A stretch of 64,000 nucleotides of DNA from Ophiobolus disseminans. Its lineage: Eukaryota > Ascomycota > Dothideomycetes > Pleosporales > Phaeosphaeriaceae. The position numbers and the translations under genes are program-made. This document shows positions 45,812-57,530 of this stretch, piece after piece; the stretch's first letter is position 1, and each line of letters starts with the position of its first letter. Where the stretch lies: positions 645,427-709,426 of the forward strand of contig MU006232.1 of assembly GCA_010093685.1 (NCBI GenBank), written 5' to 3'. The notes below the pieces were generated by a model, which saw only the letters and a program-made list of their open reading frames with translations, was not told the DNA's origin and made no database searches.

Positions 45812-47670
45812 TCATTTCGACGTTTTCTGTTTCTTCTTGGGGCGTTCTGGCACTGCTGTTGCCGCTCCAGCGTCACTGTCTGCATCTCCCATCTCAGCAT
45901 CACTGTCGGAGCCGCTACTCTGATGATCTGAATCGAACTCTTCGCCCACTTCTGATTCAGAATCGGCTTGGAAGTCCTCATCAACGCTCTCGTCGTCCTC
46001 GTCGGCACTACCGCGATTCGCTGGAGCGGCATCATCACTAGAAGCGAGATCCTCGTCTTGGAGGGCAGCCGCAAGAATTGCTCCAGACTGCAATGCAAGG
46101 TCAGCGAGGGTCATATGATTTCTCGAGGTATACATACGTCATCCACCATCTCGTTCTTAGTCTTGATGCCTTTAGCGCGGAAGAAGTTCTCGAGTGGCTG
46201 TTGCTCCTCACTGTTGTCAAATGTTAGCTATTTGCTTCTTCAAAGGATAGCCATGTGGAACTCACCGATTAATATTGGAGAACTGGTGCTCTGCCATGCC
46301 TCCCTTCATTGTAAAGGTGATATCAAACGTACGGCTTGCCGCCATCGCTCCACCGACGCGGGACATGGTCACCGAAGCGATGTTGTCCATGCTGATGTAG
46401 GTGGCCGGTTTCGGAATGAACATGAATGCTTTGTCGAGACAAAACAGATGGCCCTCGTTGGCCTTGATCGAACACTTGACACCGGACTGCTCGTGGTGGC
46501 TGATGAAATCGCGTGAAGGCCGAGTCACACGCTTGCCACTGAGCCCTCGGAAGATGTCTGCTACCACAACCGCTATTGGTGCCTCGTAATGCGACTGAAG
46601 CTTGTCCTTGTACTTGGACTCGAGTAGATCCTCCTTCATGTTGAGGTCGAGGTTGACTTCCTCGTCACGCTTGAATTGCATAACCAGGAAGGGGTATCGC
46701 GTCTGGCCTTGCCTCAGAGGAGGGTCCAGGCCAATAGTGATCAATGTGTGCATGTCGTCGGGCTTCGGAAGCACCATGAACTTCTTGACCGAGTCGAACT
46801 GGATCTTGTAGTCGTAAGTCTTGCCTCGGAGCCGAAAGGAGCTCTCGTACATGTCGATGTCGAAACGGCCTCTGCCAACGTGTCAGCACTGCTGGGAAAT
46901 GAACTAAATTTCACGTACCTGGGAGTTAAATGGAGGATATCCAAGAAGGTAGCGAACGTGTCACCCGCGACTTCGCCAATCTCAGCCTTGTCCATCAGGG
47001 TCTCGTAGAACAGGTTGGCAGCATTCTGCTCCTCGCCATCGCCGTCTTCGGCACCCGACACATCCTCGCCGTCCTCCTTTGCCTCTTTCTTGGTGGTGAC
47101 ACCTGGAATGTAGAAGCGCATCTCGACCAGCTGATCACGAGCGCCTGCAGACTTCTTGCCTCTGAACTTTGCTCCTCCAAGATGTCCGTTTGCGCCGGCG
47201 TCGCCATCAGCAGGAAGCGAGAAGTCGACGGCGACCTCGTTCTTGCCCGCCAAGTTGGTGTTGGAGACTTCGGTGTAAGGCACTTCGAAGGCCGGGCGGT
47301 TGGCAACGTTGAAGGTGAGTTCGGCCTTACCAAAGTCGGCCTTGCCCCAGTTCCAGCCACGCAGCGCATGCTCGCGGTTATCTAGGTTGATGCCGTACCA
47401 CGTCTTGAAGACCTTGGATACCCGGTCGAAGTCGTCGGGCTTGAATCCGTCGAGCTGCACGACTCCATCATTTCGTGAGAGGATCTTGACCTCGTACCCC
47501 CGTGCCGCCCGACTCCACTGCGCTGAGAGGATCTGTGACTGGTCGCAAGTATACGTCTCACCATTTGCGGGCTTCCAGCCAAAGCCCGAGTCTGAGAATC
47601 GGGTTGCGCCGGGCTTCCTCGAGAGGTTGAGGTAGATGTCGTTGAAAGCCTCCCTGAGCAAATTAGCCAC
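45812..47670 (-). CDS. POB3: FACT complex subunit Pob3 (SSRP1 homologue)
   Basis: Four exons, 5' to 3' on the minus strand: 47670-46919, 46871-46266, 46210-46138 and 46087-45812. They give 568 residues; yeast Pob3 has about 550. The N-terminal POB3 domain and the SSRP1-type PH domain are followed by a second, Rtt106-like PH domain. A very acidic Asp/Glu/Ser tail ends in a basic KKKQK nuclear signal. Like other fungal forms it lacks the HMG box of animal SSRP1, which is supplied in trans by Nhp6. With Spt16 it moves H2A-H2B dimers during transcription and replication in the nucleus. Confidence 0.95.
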
Positions 47671-50380
47671 GGAATTTTAACGGGTGTCCTCAAAGGCGCA
47701 AGAACACACATTTTACGATTACTCCTGCTCGGGAAATGCGCGGGTAAGTTGTGGAGAGAGATGGAGATGGAGCAACGGCCGTTCTGGTTGTCACTCCCCA
47801 AAACTCTCACTTGCAGTCGCGTTGGCCGTGCTCTCTTAGCGCGTTCTATCACGTGCTACCGCGTGGCATTATGTAAGGTGGTCCCACTTTTACGGGTCTA
47901 ATCCAACATCGATCTTAGCTCCATTACTGCACCCTCAACCTCCAACCCGCCAGCAAAGTCAGCTAAATTCCCGCTCCAGATCTTGCTTGTCGCACAGGAC
48001 AACATCCAAAGTGCAATGCAGTCGATATATTCGTGCTCATATTCCAACGATACTCAAAGCTTGCTCACTGAAATTGGCCCACGCTCTCTGGCCTCCAACG
48101 ACATGCTGCTGTAATTCCCCGCGAACAAAGTAATTTGGAGTCCACCGGCAAACGCCGTCGTGGGCCTGGGCATCTACTTCTTTTTGTGCCTGCTGCATTC
48201 ATGGAGCGTGGGACCATGTTGGTCACCGCTTATCCTGCTGTGCCCTTCATTCATGGTAGGGCTCAGACAAGAACGGCTTACTGTTGAGGCCATCTTCGAC
48301 CCGTGTCCAGGGATTCACCCCAATCTTAAACGTCATAACCACCTACTGACGAGTCAAAAGGGTGCTTTGTCAACGGTCCCGTATGTGTTCCTGCGGAGCC
48401 GCACTAAACCGCGGCAGCCTTCCCCACGGTGCCTTTCTCCGAAGCGTCACAACAGCCATGGGTGGCCAGCATCCTTGAGAGAGGACATGGACTGGACGGG
48501 TGTCTGTTCCAACAGCGTACAATAAGACCGAAGGCGCCGGAATCGCTCCGATTGAACCCTTCCACCTAACAACCGTCGGAACACTGCCTAAGCCTCCGCT
48601 CTGGGAGCATTACCTGTGCGAATAAGCTCACCGCTAGACGGATATTGGCACTATTAACGGTGGCAGGGTCTTGTTACCCTTGTGACTTCTGCATATGGGC
48701 CGCATTGTCATACGCGCCTTAGTCGCATCCATGGAATCATTGACACGTGGGTTCTCGATCCTTGTTAGCGATGTCATGTACCGACTTTCGGGTTTCATTC
48801 GACCGATTACCCATCACACCGAACAACAAGCGAATGCGTCCGGCGGCAGTGGAATAGTCGTCTGCGGCCTATTAGGCAGCGGTATGGCTATCATCCTGAC
48901 GTGTCTCGTCACCTGCGTTGGGTTTCTCGATCTGGATCCCCTCCATTACTGCTGTTGATCGACTTCTAATTGCTCAAGTTGAGTATGATGGGAGACATGG
49001 CGAGCTACGCAATCTTTCTGAGAGCACACGTTTCCAATCGTAGAATCCTCATAATTCTACGACAATTTTCTTTTCTTTCATGTTCCAAATTATGTCGCGT
49101 TCGGTGTATTTGTGGAGGTTTGTGTAACTATGGCCCATAGGTCTGAAGCCCCCACTCCGTTTCAAAGACAATTTCTCTTTTCGATACGACAGGACAGTTT
49201 TCGACAGGAAGCACTCGAAACTCTACTTCTCGACGCTGGGCGTGTCAAGAGCCGATGTGTTGCCTCAAAGCCGCAGTTGGACTATCAAAAATGTGTGTTC
49301 TTAGGCTAAGCTTGTCGACTTACTGGACCTATACCGTGGGCTTGTGCGGGCACTTGAGGGACTATCCTTCCGAACCAGTGGCGGGTAGAGAGTTTTGACG
49401 CTTCTCCGCATCTTGCAACGTGGCTTACGTCACCGAGCTACCCTGCAAGCATGCAGCTCCTTCCACATCCGAGCGCTACTGTTCCGGTTCCGATTAAGGT
49501 TTCCGTTGAGTGTTTTAATCGGTCCTTTACACGCAACCTTGTTATTCTGGCCACTGAGACGTGTAATCGCACAGCCTTGAGTCAACGTGGTGGATAGTGA
49601 TGATGCGGTGAGGTGATTGTCAACTCGATAATGCTCACCTTCACTACTAAATCGAAAAGGGAAAGATTTGCAATACCTCGAGACGAAGACTACATAGCTC
49701 CGGATGGATTCACCGAGCAAGGGTAGACCTCACTAACGCATATTGAAGATGCACGAAGCGTCAATCCTACCTCGTGCTACTCGGAAGGGTATACCGTGGG
49801 TGCGTGGGTGCCACCCCATCTTGACGCCTATCGTGACGGATGTCCTACTATCTAGGTCCGGTGCGCCGGACATTGTACTCGCACCCACATGGTCGATGCC
49901 AGAGCTTGGTGGGCGTAGATACAAAGATGCATCGATGCGGGCGACCTACATCTAGGCGCATTATCGACAGCAGAAGGCCGCAAAGAGGAATACGGCTCAC
50001 CATTCCGGCTACCATGAGGAACATTTGACCTTGGGCGCCACAAACACCAAGCCGATTGCCAGCGCTCCAGAAAACAGCGTGAAAATCGAGGCTTGTGAAT
50101 GGACTCAGTAAGTCACGCCATATTGAACTTCCGAGATGGCATGATCACTATAGGAGAACATATTCTCATGTGCTATTCACTCACAGCCCACAACAACGGT
50201 CTTACCATGAAGCTACACATTACATCTTTCACAATGTTTCCTCGAGCATATATACTTCATCCCTCCATCCTCAGCCAAGTCTCTCAACCTCATCACAACT
50301 CCCACCTACAATTTGCGTCTACATCTCACAGGATAATCACTCAAACGCAAACCCTTCCAAGCACGATAGCCAACGTTACG
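47671..50380. other. Gene-poor 2.7-kb stretch
   Basis: Short frames only (for example 48160-48525 and 48695-48958), none with family features. The POB3 promoter lies at its left end, and a TATA-like element at 50247-50254 at its right end. Confidence 0.5.
50247..50254 (+). promoter_or_regulatory. TATA-like element
   Basis: CATATATA lies about 127 bases before the ATG at 50381 and is a plausible core promoter for the small membrane-protein gene. Confidence 0.35.
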
Positions 50381-50728
50381 ATGCAACAAATTTTGACTGA
50401 GAAACCAGCCAGCAAGCCGACTCATGACATGACGGACGAGGACCTGCAGGCGGCAATTTTTTTTACCGGTCTGTTCATCTTGATCATCATTTGCATCGCC
50501 GCTGCGCTGCTCGGCGCGATGCGCGTTGACAAGCGCACTCGAGCTCAGGATCGTGAAGCTCATCTCGAGCTTGGCGAGTCCATAGTCTCTGGCATTAACT
50601 TGCCACCACCTGCTTTTAAGGAAGTGAGCAATGCTCCACCAGGCTATGTGCGAGCGGCGAATGAACCCACTCTAGTTGTGTTCAAGGTCGTTTTCGTGAC
50701 TACACCTGAGCTGGGCGACGATGGTTAG
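50381..50728 (+). CDS. Small single-span membrane protein with PPxY motif
   Basis: 115 residues from the ATG at 50381; the frame is open upstream to 50099, but the leader there is not protein-like. A polar N-terminus is followed by one strong transmembrane span (about 27-47), then basic residues (RVDKRTR), which suggests the tail faces the cytosol. The tail has LPPPAF and APPGY, a PPxY motif that typically binds WW domains of Rsp5/Nedd4 ubiquitin ligases. No family is recognised. It has the same layout as the next gene. Confidence 0.5.
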   Translation: MQQILTEKPASKPTHDMTDEDLQAAIFFTGLFILIIICIAAALLGAMRVDKRTRAQDREAHLELGESIVSGINLPPPAFKEVSNAPPGYVRAANEPTLVVFKVVFVTTPELGDDG

Positions 50729-51262
50729 ACGTCAAGAAGGCAGCTCTAGGCGGATTTTGGTCCCTGGGATTGCCGCAGAGCTAGCGAAGACTCCTGAACT
50801 TAGTTTGTACGATGAGTAATCACTATGGTAATAGCGAGCTCTTGTGTGTTCACGTCCATGTCTAGAATGAGAGAAATAACATTTGTAAGTTGCAACCTAT
50901 ACATCACTTGTGCATGATACCGTGCTGATCCATTGTCATAAAAGCAACCGGAGTTTCTGCGAGCTGTTTTCGTTTTAGAGACATGGCTGTCGGTAAGATC
51001 TCATACCGCAGCGCTTGCGTCCCCTCGACGCATGATTAACCGTGATTTAGGATTCAACTCAGCATTGTTGACCAACAGTATCTGACAACAGTTCACTGTG
51101 GACATTCAGCCACTGTTATACCTCCCCTACAATACTTATTCCTACACGACGTTAACCTTCCCCTTCAAAATTTCCACTCAGTGCTCTACCACTTACCACA
51201 AAAGCTAACCACCTCTCCCTCTCACAGATCTCAGCCTCTTAAGCGCATCCAGAAACTCCACA
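50729..51262. other. Intergenic spacer
   Basis: 534 bases with no gene seen. The last 100 bases are C/T-rich, as in fungal promoters. Confidence 0.4.
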
Positions 51263-51640
51263 ATGGCTCCCTGGACTCCTCCCAGCACATTCGACAACAT
51301 TGCAGCGCCTTCTTACGTCCCATCTCGACAACCGGGCGCGCACTTTAACGGGTCCGATATTGGCCTCGTCCTCTTCGTGTGCTTCTTCACGTATATCTTC
51401 ATCCTCGTCTGCGCCGTCTTTTGGCCGCGACATTATCCAGCACTCCAAGATAACCGTGTGGTTGATCTCGAAACCCAGGTTGATGTCTGTCAGTTGCCAA
51501 AGTACGAGGAGGTTGAAGCTGCGCCGCCGATGTACGATGAAGTGGTGGAAGAGCCGTTTTTGGATGTATTTGTTGTGGACGATGATGAGGATGAAGATGA
51601 CGACGAGGATTATGATCCGGAGGCGTTTGGAAAATGGTGA
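51263..51640 (+). CDS. Small single-span membrane protein with LPxY and PPxY motifs
   Basis: 125 residues, single exon, ATG in good context (ACAATGGCT). A polar N-terminus leads to one transmembrane span (about 31-53, rich in Val/Leu/Phe), then PRHYP. A cytosolic-looking acidic tail has LPKY (about 78-81) and PPMY (about 88-91) and ends in a run of Asp/Glu. Such Tyr motifs next to a membrane span are the layout of Rsp5/Nedd4 adaptors in fungi. This protein is unrecognised, so the adaptor role is a hypothesis. Confidence 0.55.
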   Translation: MAPWTPPSTFDNIAAPSYVPSRQPGAHFNGSDIGLVLFVCFFTYIFILVCAVFWPRHYPALQDNRVVDLETQVDVCQLPKYEEVEAAPPMYDEVVEEPFLDVFVVDDDEDEDDDEDYDPEAFGKW

Positions 51641-51935
51641 GTATGTGAGGGTCGAGAATGGCTGATAAGCTAGAACTTTTCGGAAAGAGCGCACGAGGCC
51701 GAATGCTCGGATCTAATACGATCAATCCCTGGAGAAAATGTAAGATATGAGATCCCAACTACGTACGAATGTTACCTTTTGCTGACATACTTCTACTTGA
51801 TTTGATGAGCGTAATACCTCATGATGCCAACACGCGATACTCCCTAGTTATTCATTTACCTAACTCCCACGCCGATCTGTTCGCACGTCGAACATTGATC
51901 ATATACATGCTTCGTATCCACGATATAAGAGAGCA

Positions 51936-52445
51936 ATGCGATATGTGCACGCAATTATACAGTATAAACACCACTTGGTTCCCAGCAACAAACGGCAAGC
52001 ACGCCATGGCGCCATTACTAACACAACATCCACGGCTGAGCCTTCCCCTCTTCAATCCTCTCACCTTGATGTCATCTTAACTCTTAGCGCAGTTGCCATA
52101 ATGCTTCTCATTATTACCATCTTGCCCGGCTTAGCGTATGCGCTTGCCGCCGCTTGGGACATTGCATCCAACCCTTGTAGTAACGAAGATGAGGTCTTCG
52201 CAACTGGACGCAATCATCATAGGCCCATGAGCGCTGATCAATTTGACGAGTATGTCGTGCTTCATCGACCAGATTTGCTCTTCATTGACGCTGTCGCGAC
52301 CCAGGAAAGCAACTTTAATGAAACGTCATCGCGACCTTGCTCGAAGCGATTATCGGATTCTGATTCGCTACCTAACATGTATCCTTTAGCGGGAACTGCG
52401 TTGTTGGTTGGTGGTATGGCGGCGGACTATGGCACCATGGGTTAG
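51936..52445 (+). CDS. Candidate single-span membrane protein
   Basis: 169 codons. A polar N-terminus is followed by one strong transmembrane span (about 45-72: VILTLSAVAIMLLIITILPG...), then a polar tail without a PPxY motif, which separates it from the two genes before it. The start is uncertain: an ATG in another frame near 52006 has better context, and a short intron may join the two. It sits in a run of small genes of similar size. Confidence 0.45.
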   Translation: MRYVHAIIQYKHHLVPSNKRQARHGAITNTTSTAEPSPLQSSHLDVILTLSAVAIMLLIITILPGLAYALAAAWDIASNPCSNEDEVFATGRNHHRPMSADQFDEYVVLHRPDLLFIDAVATQESNFNETSSRPCSKRLSDSDSLPNMYPLAGTALLVGGMAADYGTMG

Positions 52446-52788
52446 TGTCTTGCTAACTGAGACTTATGGACTGTCTCACCATAAGCACGAGGTTTGTGGC
52501 CGTGAAAAAAATTCACACAGCAAACGTTTGGGCAGCTTTTCAAGTGACTAATACTAAAATTTCATTTCCGCCTGTTGTCGTTTCCCGCAATGGTACCATG
52601 TCTCGTTCTGATCCCTGAACCATGGCTCGCAAACACTCTGAATTCACGAACGCTTTTTACAAACCACCACAATCTAAGATTTATCTCCTGAATCTACACT
52701 CAAATTTAAGCACACATTCACGAAGACTTTCAAAGACAAATATATCCCCTACACCTGTTCCACATCACCACGATCCTCCACAATAACG
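52446..52788. other. Intergenic spacer
   Basis: 343 bases with no gene seen, A/C-rich near the next start codon. Confidence 0.4.
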
Positions 52789-53698
52789 ATGATCATCTTC
52801 AAGCGTTCATCTGCAGGGCCATCATCTCCGGCACCGTCCAGTAAATCCTCGTCGTCCGACAAAATTCACAGCGACGGCACATCAAAGGAAGGTTGGTCCT
52901 CAAAGTTCAAGTCAAACAAAGCGAAAACTTTCCCATTGTCGGACACGCATGGCGAGCAACATACGCCAGCCCCAACGCCGTCACCCCCTTACAGTACACC
53001 AAACATCGAGCGACCTGGGTGGTTCAGTCGCTCGAAGATGACGCCGTTCCCCATCAGCCCGACTACGGAAAACTTCATCCATGTACCTCTGGCTATCGAG
53101 CAGCCTATTAGTCCAGAGGAAGAGTACAACAATGCGCCAGCGTGGCGCAAAAGGGACGCGAAAGACCGTGTGACCTAGATGCGGACATTTTTGTCCCACG
53201 TCCAAGAGTCAAAACGCATTAGCCACGATACGCAATGCCGTGCAGAGTTTGCAGGCAGATGTGTTTGCGGAACGGACCACCAAGAATCTTCACGGAACAT
53301 ACACAAACGCTCCCATGACATTTACAGCTTCTCGCTACTCACGTTATGAGGATTTTCCACCTCTGACTCATGACGTCCTCTGGTTGTCAACCAATCCCAT
53401 AAGTTACCCGGGAACTACGTTAGTCAGTCCAACCTACGTGCCGACCTGCAGAATTTGCTACAAGATGTTCCACCCTACAGAAGGCGAGCGCGCTTGGAGA
53501 ATACATGGAAACAAAGGCGTAGGACATGCTGTACATGCTAGTTGTCTGAGTCAGAACGGATGGGAACAAAGATTCAACACTAAAGAGGATGGTTTGTGTG
53601 AGAGGTGTGAAGTGTGGGTTGAGAGGTGCTCTTACCATATTGGCATGAAAGACGCAGATAGAAGGTTGAGAATGATGAAGAATTTGTTGTTTGATTGA
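52789..53698 (+). CDS. RING-like protein with disordered N-terminus (tentative two-exon gene)
   Basis: Proposed exons 52789-53169 and 53255-53698 give 274 residues. The 85-base intron would run from GTGACC to TTTGCAG. It keeps frame and replaces a second frame that lacks its own ATG before 53315. The N-terminal half is Ser/Pro/Lys-rich and disordered. The C-terminal half has CRIC, a GHAVHASC segment and CERC, so it follows the order of a RING-H2 finger but lacks the Cys before GH. It heads a tandem run of three related RING-like genes. If the intron is wrong, these are two separate small genes. Confidence 0.5.
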
Positions 53699-53972
53699 AG
53701 AGGGAAACAGTCACGGTATCATTGATGCGATTGTCAGTCAAATGCGGAGGTTAGACACTATCGTTGTCAACAGCTGATCCGTAAGCATTGTGGAAACTGA
53801 AATCCATTACAATGACATGCCCATGAAACTCAACTTGACATTACTGACTGACAACGTAAGTCACAATCACACTACAAAGCTGGCCCAACAATACTTTCGA
53901 TTGTCCCAGTAAACCGACGGCAAGTCGCCAACGAAAGCATCCACAAAGACCAGCAAACTTTTACCAATTAAC

Positions 53973-54515
53973 ATGTGCGGCGTCATACCGTGTCGTATAT
54001 CTCCAGAGGAGTGCAAGAAGTCTCATGCACGACTCGTAGCCAAGAAATTCTTCGTCGGAGAGGACCATAACAACATGAAACGGGATCCCAAGGGCTACCA
54101 TTACACCGGCCCAGCAGAGCTCGATCTACTAGTATACGAAGACATGCTCTACTAAAAGGTCACCAACCAGTTTAGTACCGAGCGCTGCACCATATACAGC
54201 CATGTCTTTAAGCGACATGCACAAGTCGAAATGACAGGACCCCGACCAAAGATGGTTCTTAAGGAGGCGATTCCAGAATACATTGTATCGGCATGCGGAC
54301 ATGCCTTTCACGACGCCTGCCTGTATTCGTACCTGACCGAGCCATCGCAGCTCAACTTTCTTGAGTGCGACAAGTGCGAGATTATTCGTGCGCATGTGAA
54401 CATGCAGGGTTGGAATGCGCTGGTGGTTGAAGTGGCTATGGATCGGCTCAGGAAGGTGACGTTGGGTGAGCTGGCAGCAAAGGCTCGTGCGGATGAGAAA
54501 GCGAATGCACGGTGA
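53973..54515 (+). pseudogene. RING-like paralogue interrupted by an in-frame stop
   Basis: From the ATG at 53973 the frame runs to TAA at 54153-54155 and continues open in the same frame to 54515. The two halves together match the next gene: EECKKSHARL...FFVGEDHNN matches its N-terminal part, and CGHAFHDACLYSYL...CDKC matches its RING part. The first Cys pair has become C-x2-Y (RCTIY), so the finger is damaged too. Either this is a decayed copy, or a very short intron (39 bases, GTATAC...CAACCAG, with a CTACTAA branch-like site) removes the stop. Confidence 0.6.
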
Positions 54516-54826
54516 GTGCTTCAGTTTCATAACGATACATATCGCGCTTGACCTGATATCCGTGTTAGATCTGTGATCAGAGCCAATATATTGCAACATA
54601 TACCATAACAGTTGACTGAACGACATTTCCCTTCATTGAGTGCCCTTCGAGCACTATTTTGACTCACGCAGACTCACGAACTCATGGATATTCACCTTGA
54701 ACTCTTCCACTAGCGCATGCCAACTCATCTCTGGCTCTCATTCCCTACTATCAATGCTGTTCGCTCCTGTCCTCGCTTCCTCACATGCACCTGTACCTCT
54801 CTAATCCACAATTATCACCTCAACCC

Positions 54827-55342
54827 ATGGCTAAACAACCGCCCAACAACCTCGAAGAAAAGCACCGCTCGGACGCACGACTCGCATCCGGAGAGTACTT
54901 CATCGGCGAAGATTACACCACAAATTACGACATAGCCGCTGCCATGTCGGCCATCGATCTGAACGCCCCAGCTTTTCGAGGCCTTCTACCATCCCCATCC
55001 ACCGACCACATATATCAAACGCTCGGGAAAAAAGACAGCATCAGAGAGTGCTCCATATGTAAACGCACCGTCTGTATGTCTGTTACAAGTGCACGTCCTC
55101 ACGCGGACGGCAACTGGAAAGATTTTGTATTTAGAAAATCATTTCCAAGTTACTGCATGCGACATGGCTGTGCCCATGGATTCCATGAGCAGTGCTTGTA
55201 CTCATATCTGAGCGAACCGTCGGAGCATTTGGAGGACATCTTGAGCTGTGAGCAGTGCCATGATCTGCGCAGGTTTGCGCAACACATGAAGTGGGATGCA
55301 GTGCAGGTTGAGGCAGCCATGGATAGGCTTCAAAAGTCATGA
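54827..55342 (+). CDS. Small RING-H2-like protein
   Basis: 171 residues from the ATG at 54827 (context ACCCATGGC). Residues 1-75 are polar, with a GEYFIGEDYTTN segment shared with the upstream paralogue. The finger reads C-S-I-C, then after a 36-residue loop C-x-H-x2-H-x2-C (CAHGFHEQC) and finally C-E-Q-C, a C3H2C3 order. A helical end (WDAVQVEAAMDRLQK) is shared with the paralogue. A ubiquitin-ligase role is possible, but no partner is visible. No close family is recognised. Confidence 0.6.
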   Translation: MAKQPPNNLEEKHRSDARLASGEYFIGEDYTTNYDIAAAMSAIDLNAPAFRGLLPSPSTDHIYQTLGKKDSIRECSICKRTVCMSVTSARPHADGNWKDFVFRKSFPSYCMRHGCAHGFHEQCLYSYLSEPSEHLEDILSCEQCHDLRRFAQHMKWDAVQVEAAMDRLQKS

Positions 55343-55870
55343 AGGAGGGCGGAAGTAGTGGAAAAGGATGGAAGTAGCAAAAAAATCGGAGTTGACTGTG
55401 TGTATTTTTTTGACGGCAAGTTCTGAGACGGAACCTTGGAAGCGACATATGTTGAACCATGTTCACGTACGTTCTTGCGCTTTTCGGTTGACCACACCTC
55501 ATTGAGAAAGTCAACCACAATTGATTGCAACACGACGTCTAGGCTTTACATTCCAGCTTGCGTATCAGCCCGGAATCCAGACATCGAAATCTCCATAGCT
55601 TTGAACGCGTACTGGCCCTCTTGAGTATGTGTGAAAAATTAGCATTACAAACTGTTGGTCAGGCCATCTAACTACTCCTTGAACTTCGCTATTTTCTAAC
55701 AGCGTCAATCTTCACTCGCTTCCGGCTGAGAATACAAGGTGATCACTCACCCTTTATCTCAAGCTTCTCTAACAAGCAACTTGGGGCAAAAGTGTCGATT
55801 GCTGTCGGCCATGTACCGGTACACCGAACCAGTCCTGCACTTACTCCCCTTCTTTCGCCGCGCTTACATG

Positions 55871-55920
55871 CACGCAGATGCACGCAGATGCACGCAGATG
55901 CACGCAGATGCACGCAGATG
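55871..55920. repeat. Minisatellite, five perfect copies of a 10-bp unit
   Basis: The unit CACGCAGATG is repeated five times without a mismatch and is preceded by a partial unit ending in ACATG. Such perfect arrays usually vary in copy number between isolates. No coding or regulatory role is evident. Confidence 0.95.
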
Positions 55921-56367
55921 TACCATCCATCCTTTAATATCACATTATGTTTCCAAAAAGAGTAAGTTGTTGGAAAGCCTCGAAGGCTGTCGGTCTCAAT
56001 CACCGAAGATTCGCTTCGTTCTTCCACGGAGGTTCGGATAATTGGAAAGTAGGTAGACCTTTGCCACTTTAGCTCTAGACTGCCGCAAGGAAGGCTAGAA
56101 GGAAGAATTAGCTTACACATGCAAGGGCGCCATCGTCTCGATTCGCTAACGTCTACGGCTTCTGGAACAAGTAGTTTGACAACAGAGGTTTACTAAATTA
56201 CCTAGGTACACGTGACTGCTTGCAGAAAGCCAGCGTCGCCATTTAAATTCCAAGCCATTCAAGACCCAACATGTGTACTTAGCTGCCCAGGTAATCCTGA
56301 AGCAATATCTCCACAGCCGTATTCCTCCACATGCGTCGAATTTCCTACTCCAGGAACTTGACAACAA

Positions 56368-56775
56368 ATGTAGAAAGTTGTCGGTGTTAATCTCCAACGA
56401 ATCAGGTTTCTCATGCAACTCCCAGGCCGGTCAATATTCGAGTTGACCATTTGTTGAATGCGGTCAAGTTCATTTCCGCATTCCCTTGCCTGATCTCCAC
56501 TCATCACCTTCCCAACTTTCCTTTACAAGTAACTTCAACACGAGCGTAGAAAGCTTCGGGTTTCAATGCCCAGCCAATCAGCCGCATGTCTAGCCTCAAA
56601 AGCCGAAGCTCGCTATGTCAAGTTTTCATGCAGAACCATTACAGATAAACCCCAGCCCATATTTCTCGACCCCAAACATGCACTCCATTCACACCCCTCG
56701 TTTACAATATACCTGAACGAGTAAGTGACAAGCGGTGTCGAAGACTGCGGGTATCGTTGCCAGCCAACCAGCACG
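56368..56775. repeat. Possible three diverged copies of a ~37-bp segment
   Basis: Segments near 56370, 56545 and 56735 share the pattern GT(A/C)GAA...CGGGT...CCAGCCAA(T/C)CAG with spacing of about 175-190 bases. Copies two and three agree at roughly three quarters of positions; the first is weaker. Aligned by eye only. Confidence 0.3.
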
Positions 56776-57530
56776 CACCGTCTGCTTCTCGGACTTTGTA
56801 CCAAAATGCCCCATAGGCTGACTCGCGCTACGCCTCAGGGGTAATGCAGAATGTAAGCCTCGTTGAGTAAAGGGCTTAAGCAATAACTCTCCAATGAGCA
56901 CCGACGTGCATAAGTACAAGAATCGCCTGTCAATTGTGAAGGAACCACATAAGTCCAGAACGTTAGAAGTTACATCGCCAGGAAAAGAAAACACTCACTG
57001 AAGAAAAACTACCCATCTGCCTACCCTGCGCGAAGAAAAAATCCCACCCGCAATCTCTTTCCTAGCAAATCCAACCCACCGCCCGGTACCCAACTCGCAT
57101 CCAGCACATCCCACAATCCAATCCCTGAAAAGACATCCTTGGAACGGAATTCCGCGCCGAGCCAATTACACGCGGCAGATGTGCGGGATGGCGATTGATA
57201 TATGGCGCTAGACAGTTTTGGGACAGGATGGGAAAGTATAAAAAAACTATCTAGGTGAGAGTGCATGATGGTTACATGTGTGAATGCAAGGCATGCTGCA
57301 GTGCAGAAGATATCCACGCGAACCAATCTAGCTGCGACGGGACGTTGGGACGTTGGAACGACGACAGCGGCTAGGTGTCATGACGTGCATGTATGCATGC
57401 GAGCAAGACGGAATGGATAAAGGTAACCAAGCAACAAACTATCTACGGTGGAAGGGAAGGGAAACCCAAGCAGCAAAAGCGACCCGCAAACCACCCATGC
57501 CATACGATCAGCGCTACGCAACGACGTAAT

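Larger units (their letters stand above)
55343..57530. other. Gene-poor 2.2-kb stretch with repeats
   Basis: No gene is supported. It contains a perfect 10-bp tandem array (55871-55920) and a weaker set of related segments between about 56368 and 56775. It lies downstream of both flanking genes, which converge on it. Confidence 0.5.

Noticed and set aside
48160..48958. Two plus-strand frames with hydrophobic patches
   Set aside because: No conserved pattern and no supporting signals; treated as chance frames.
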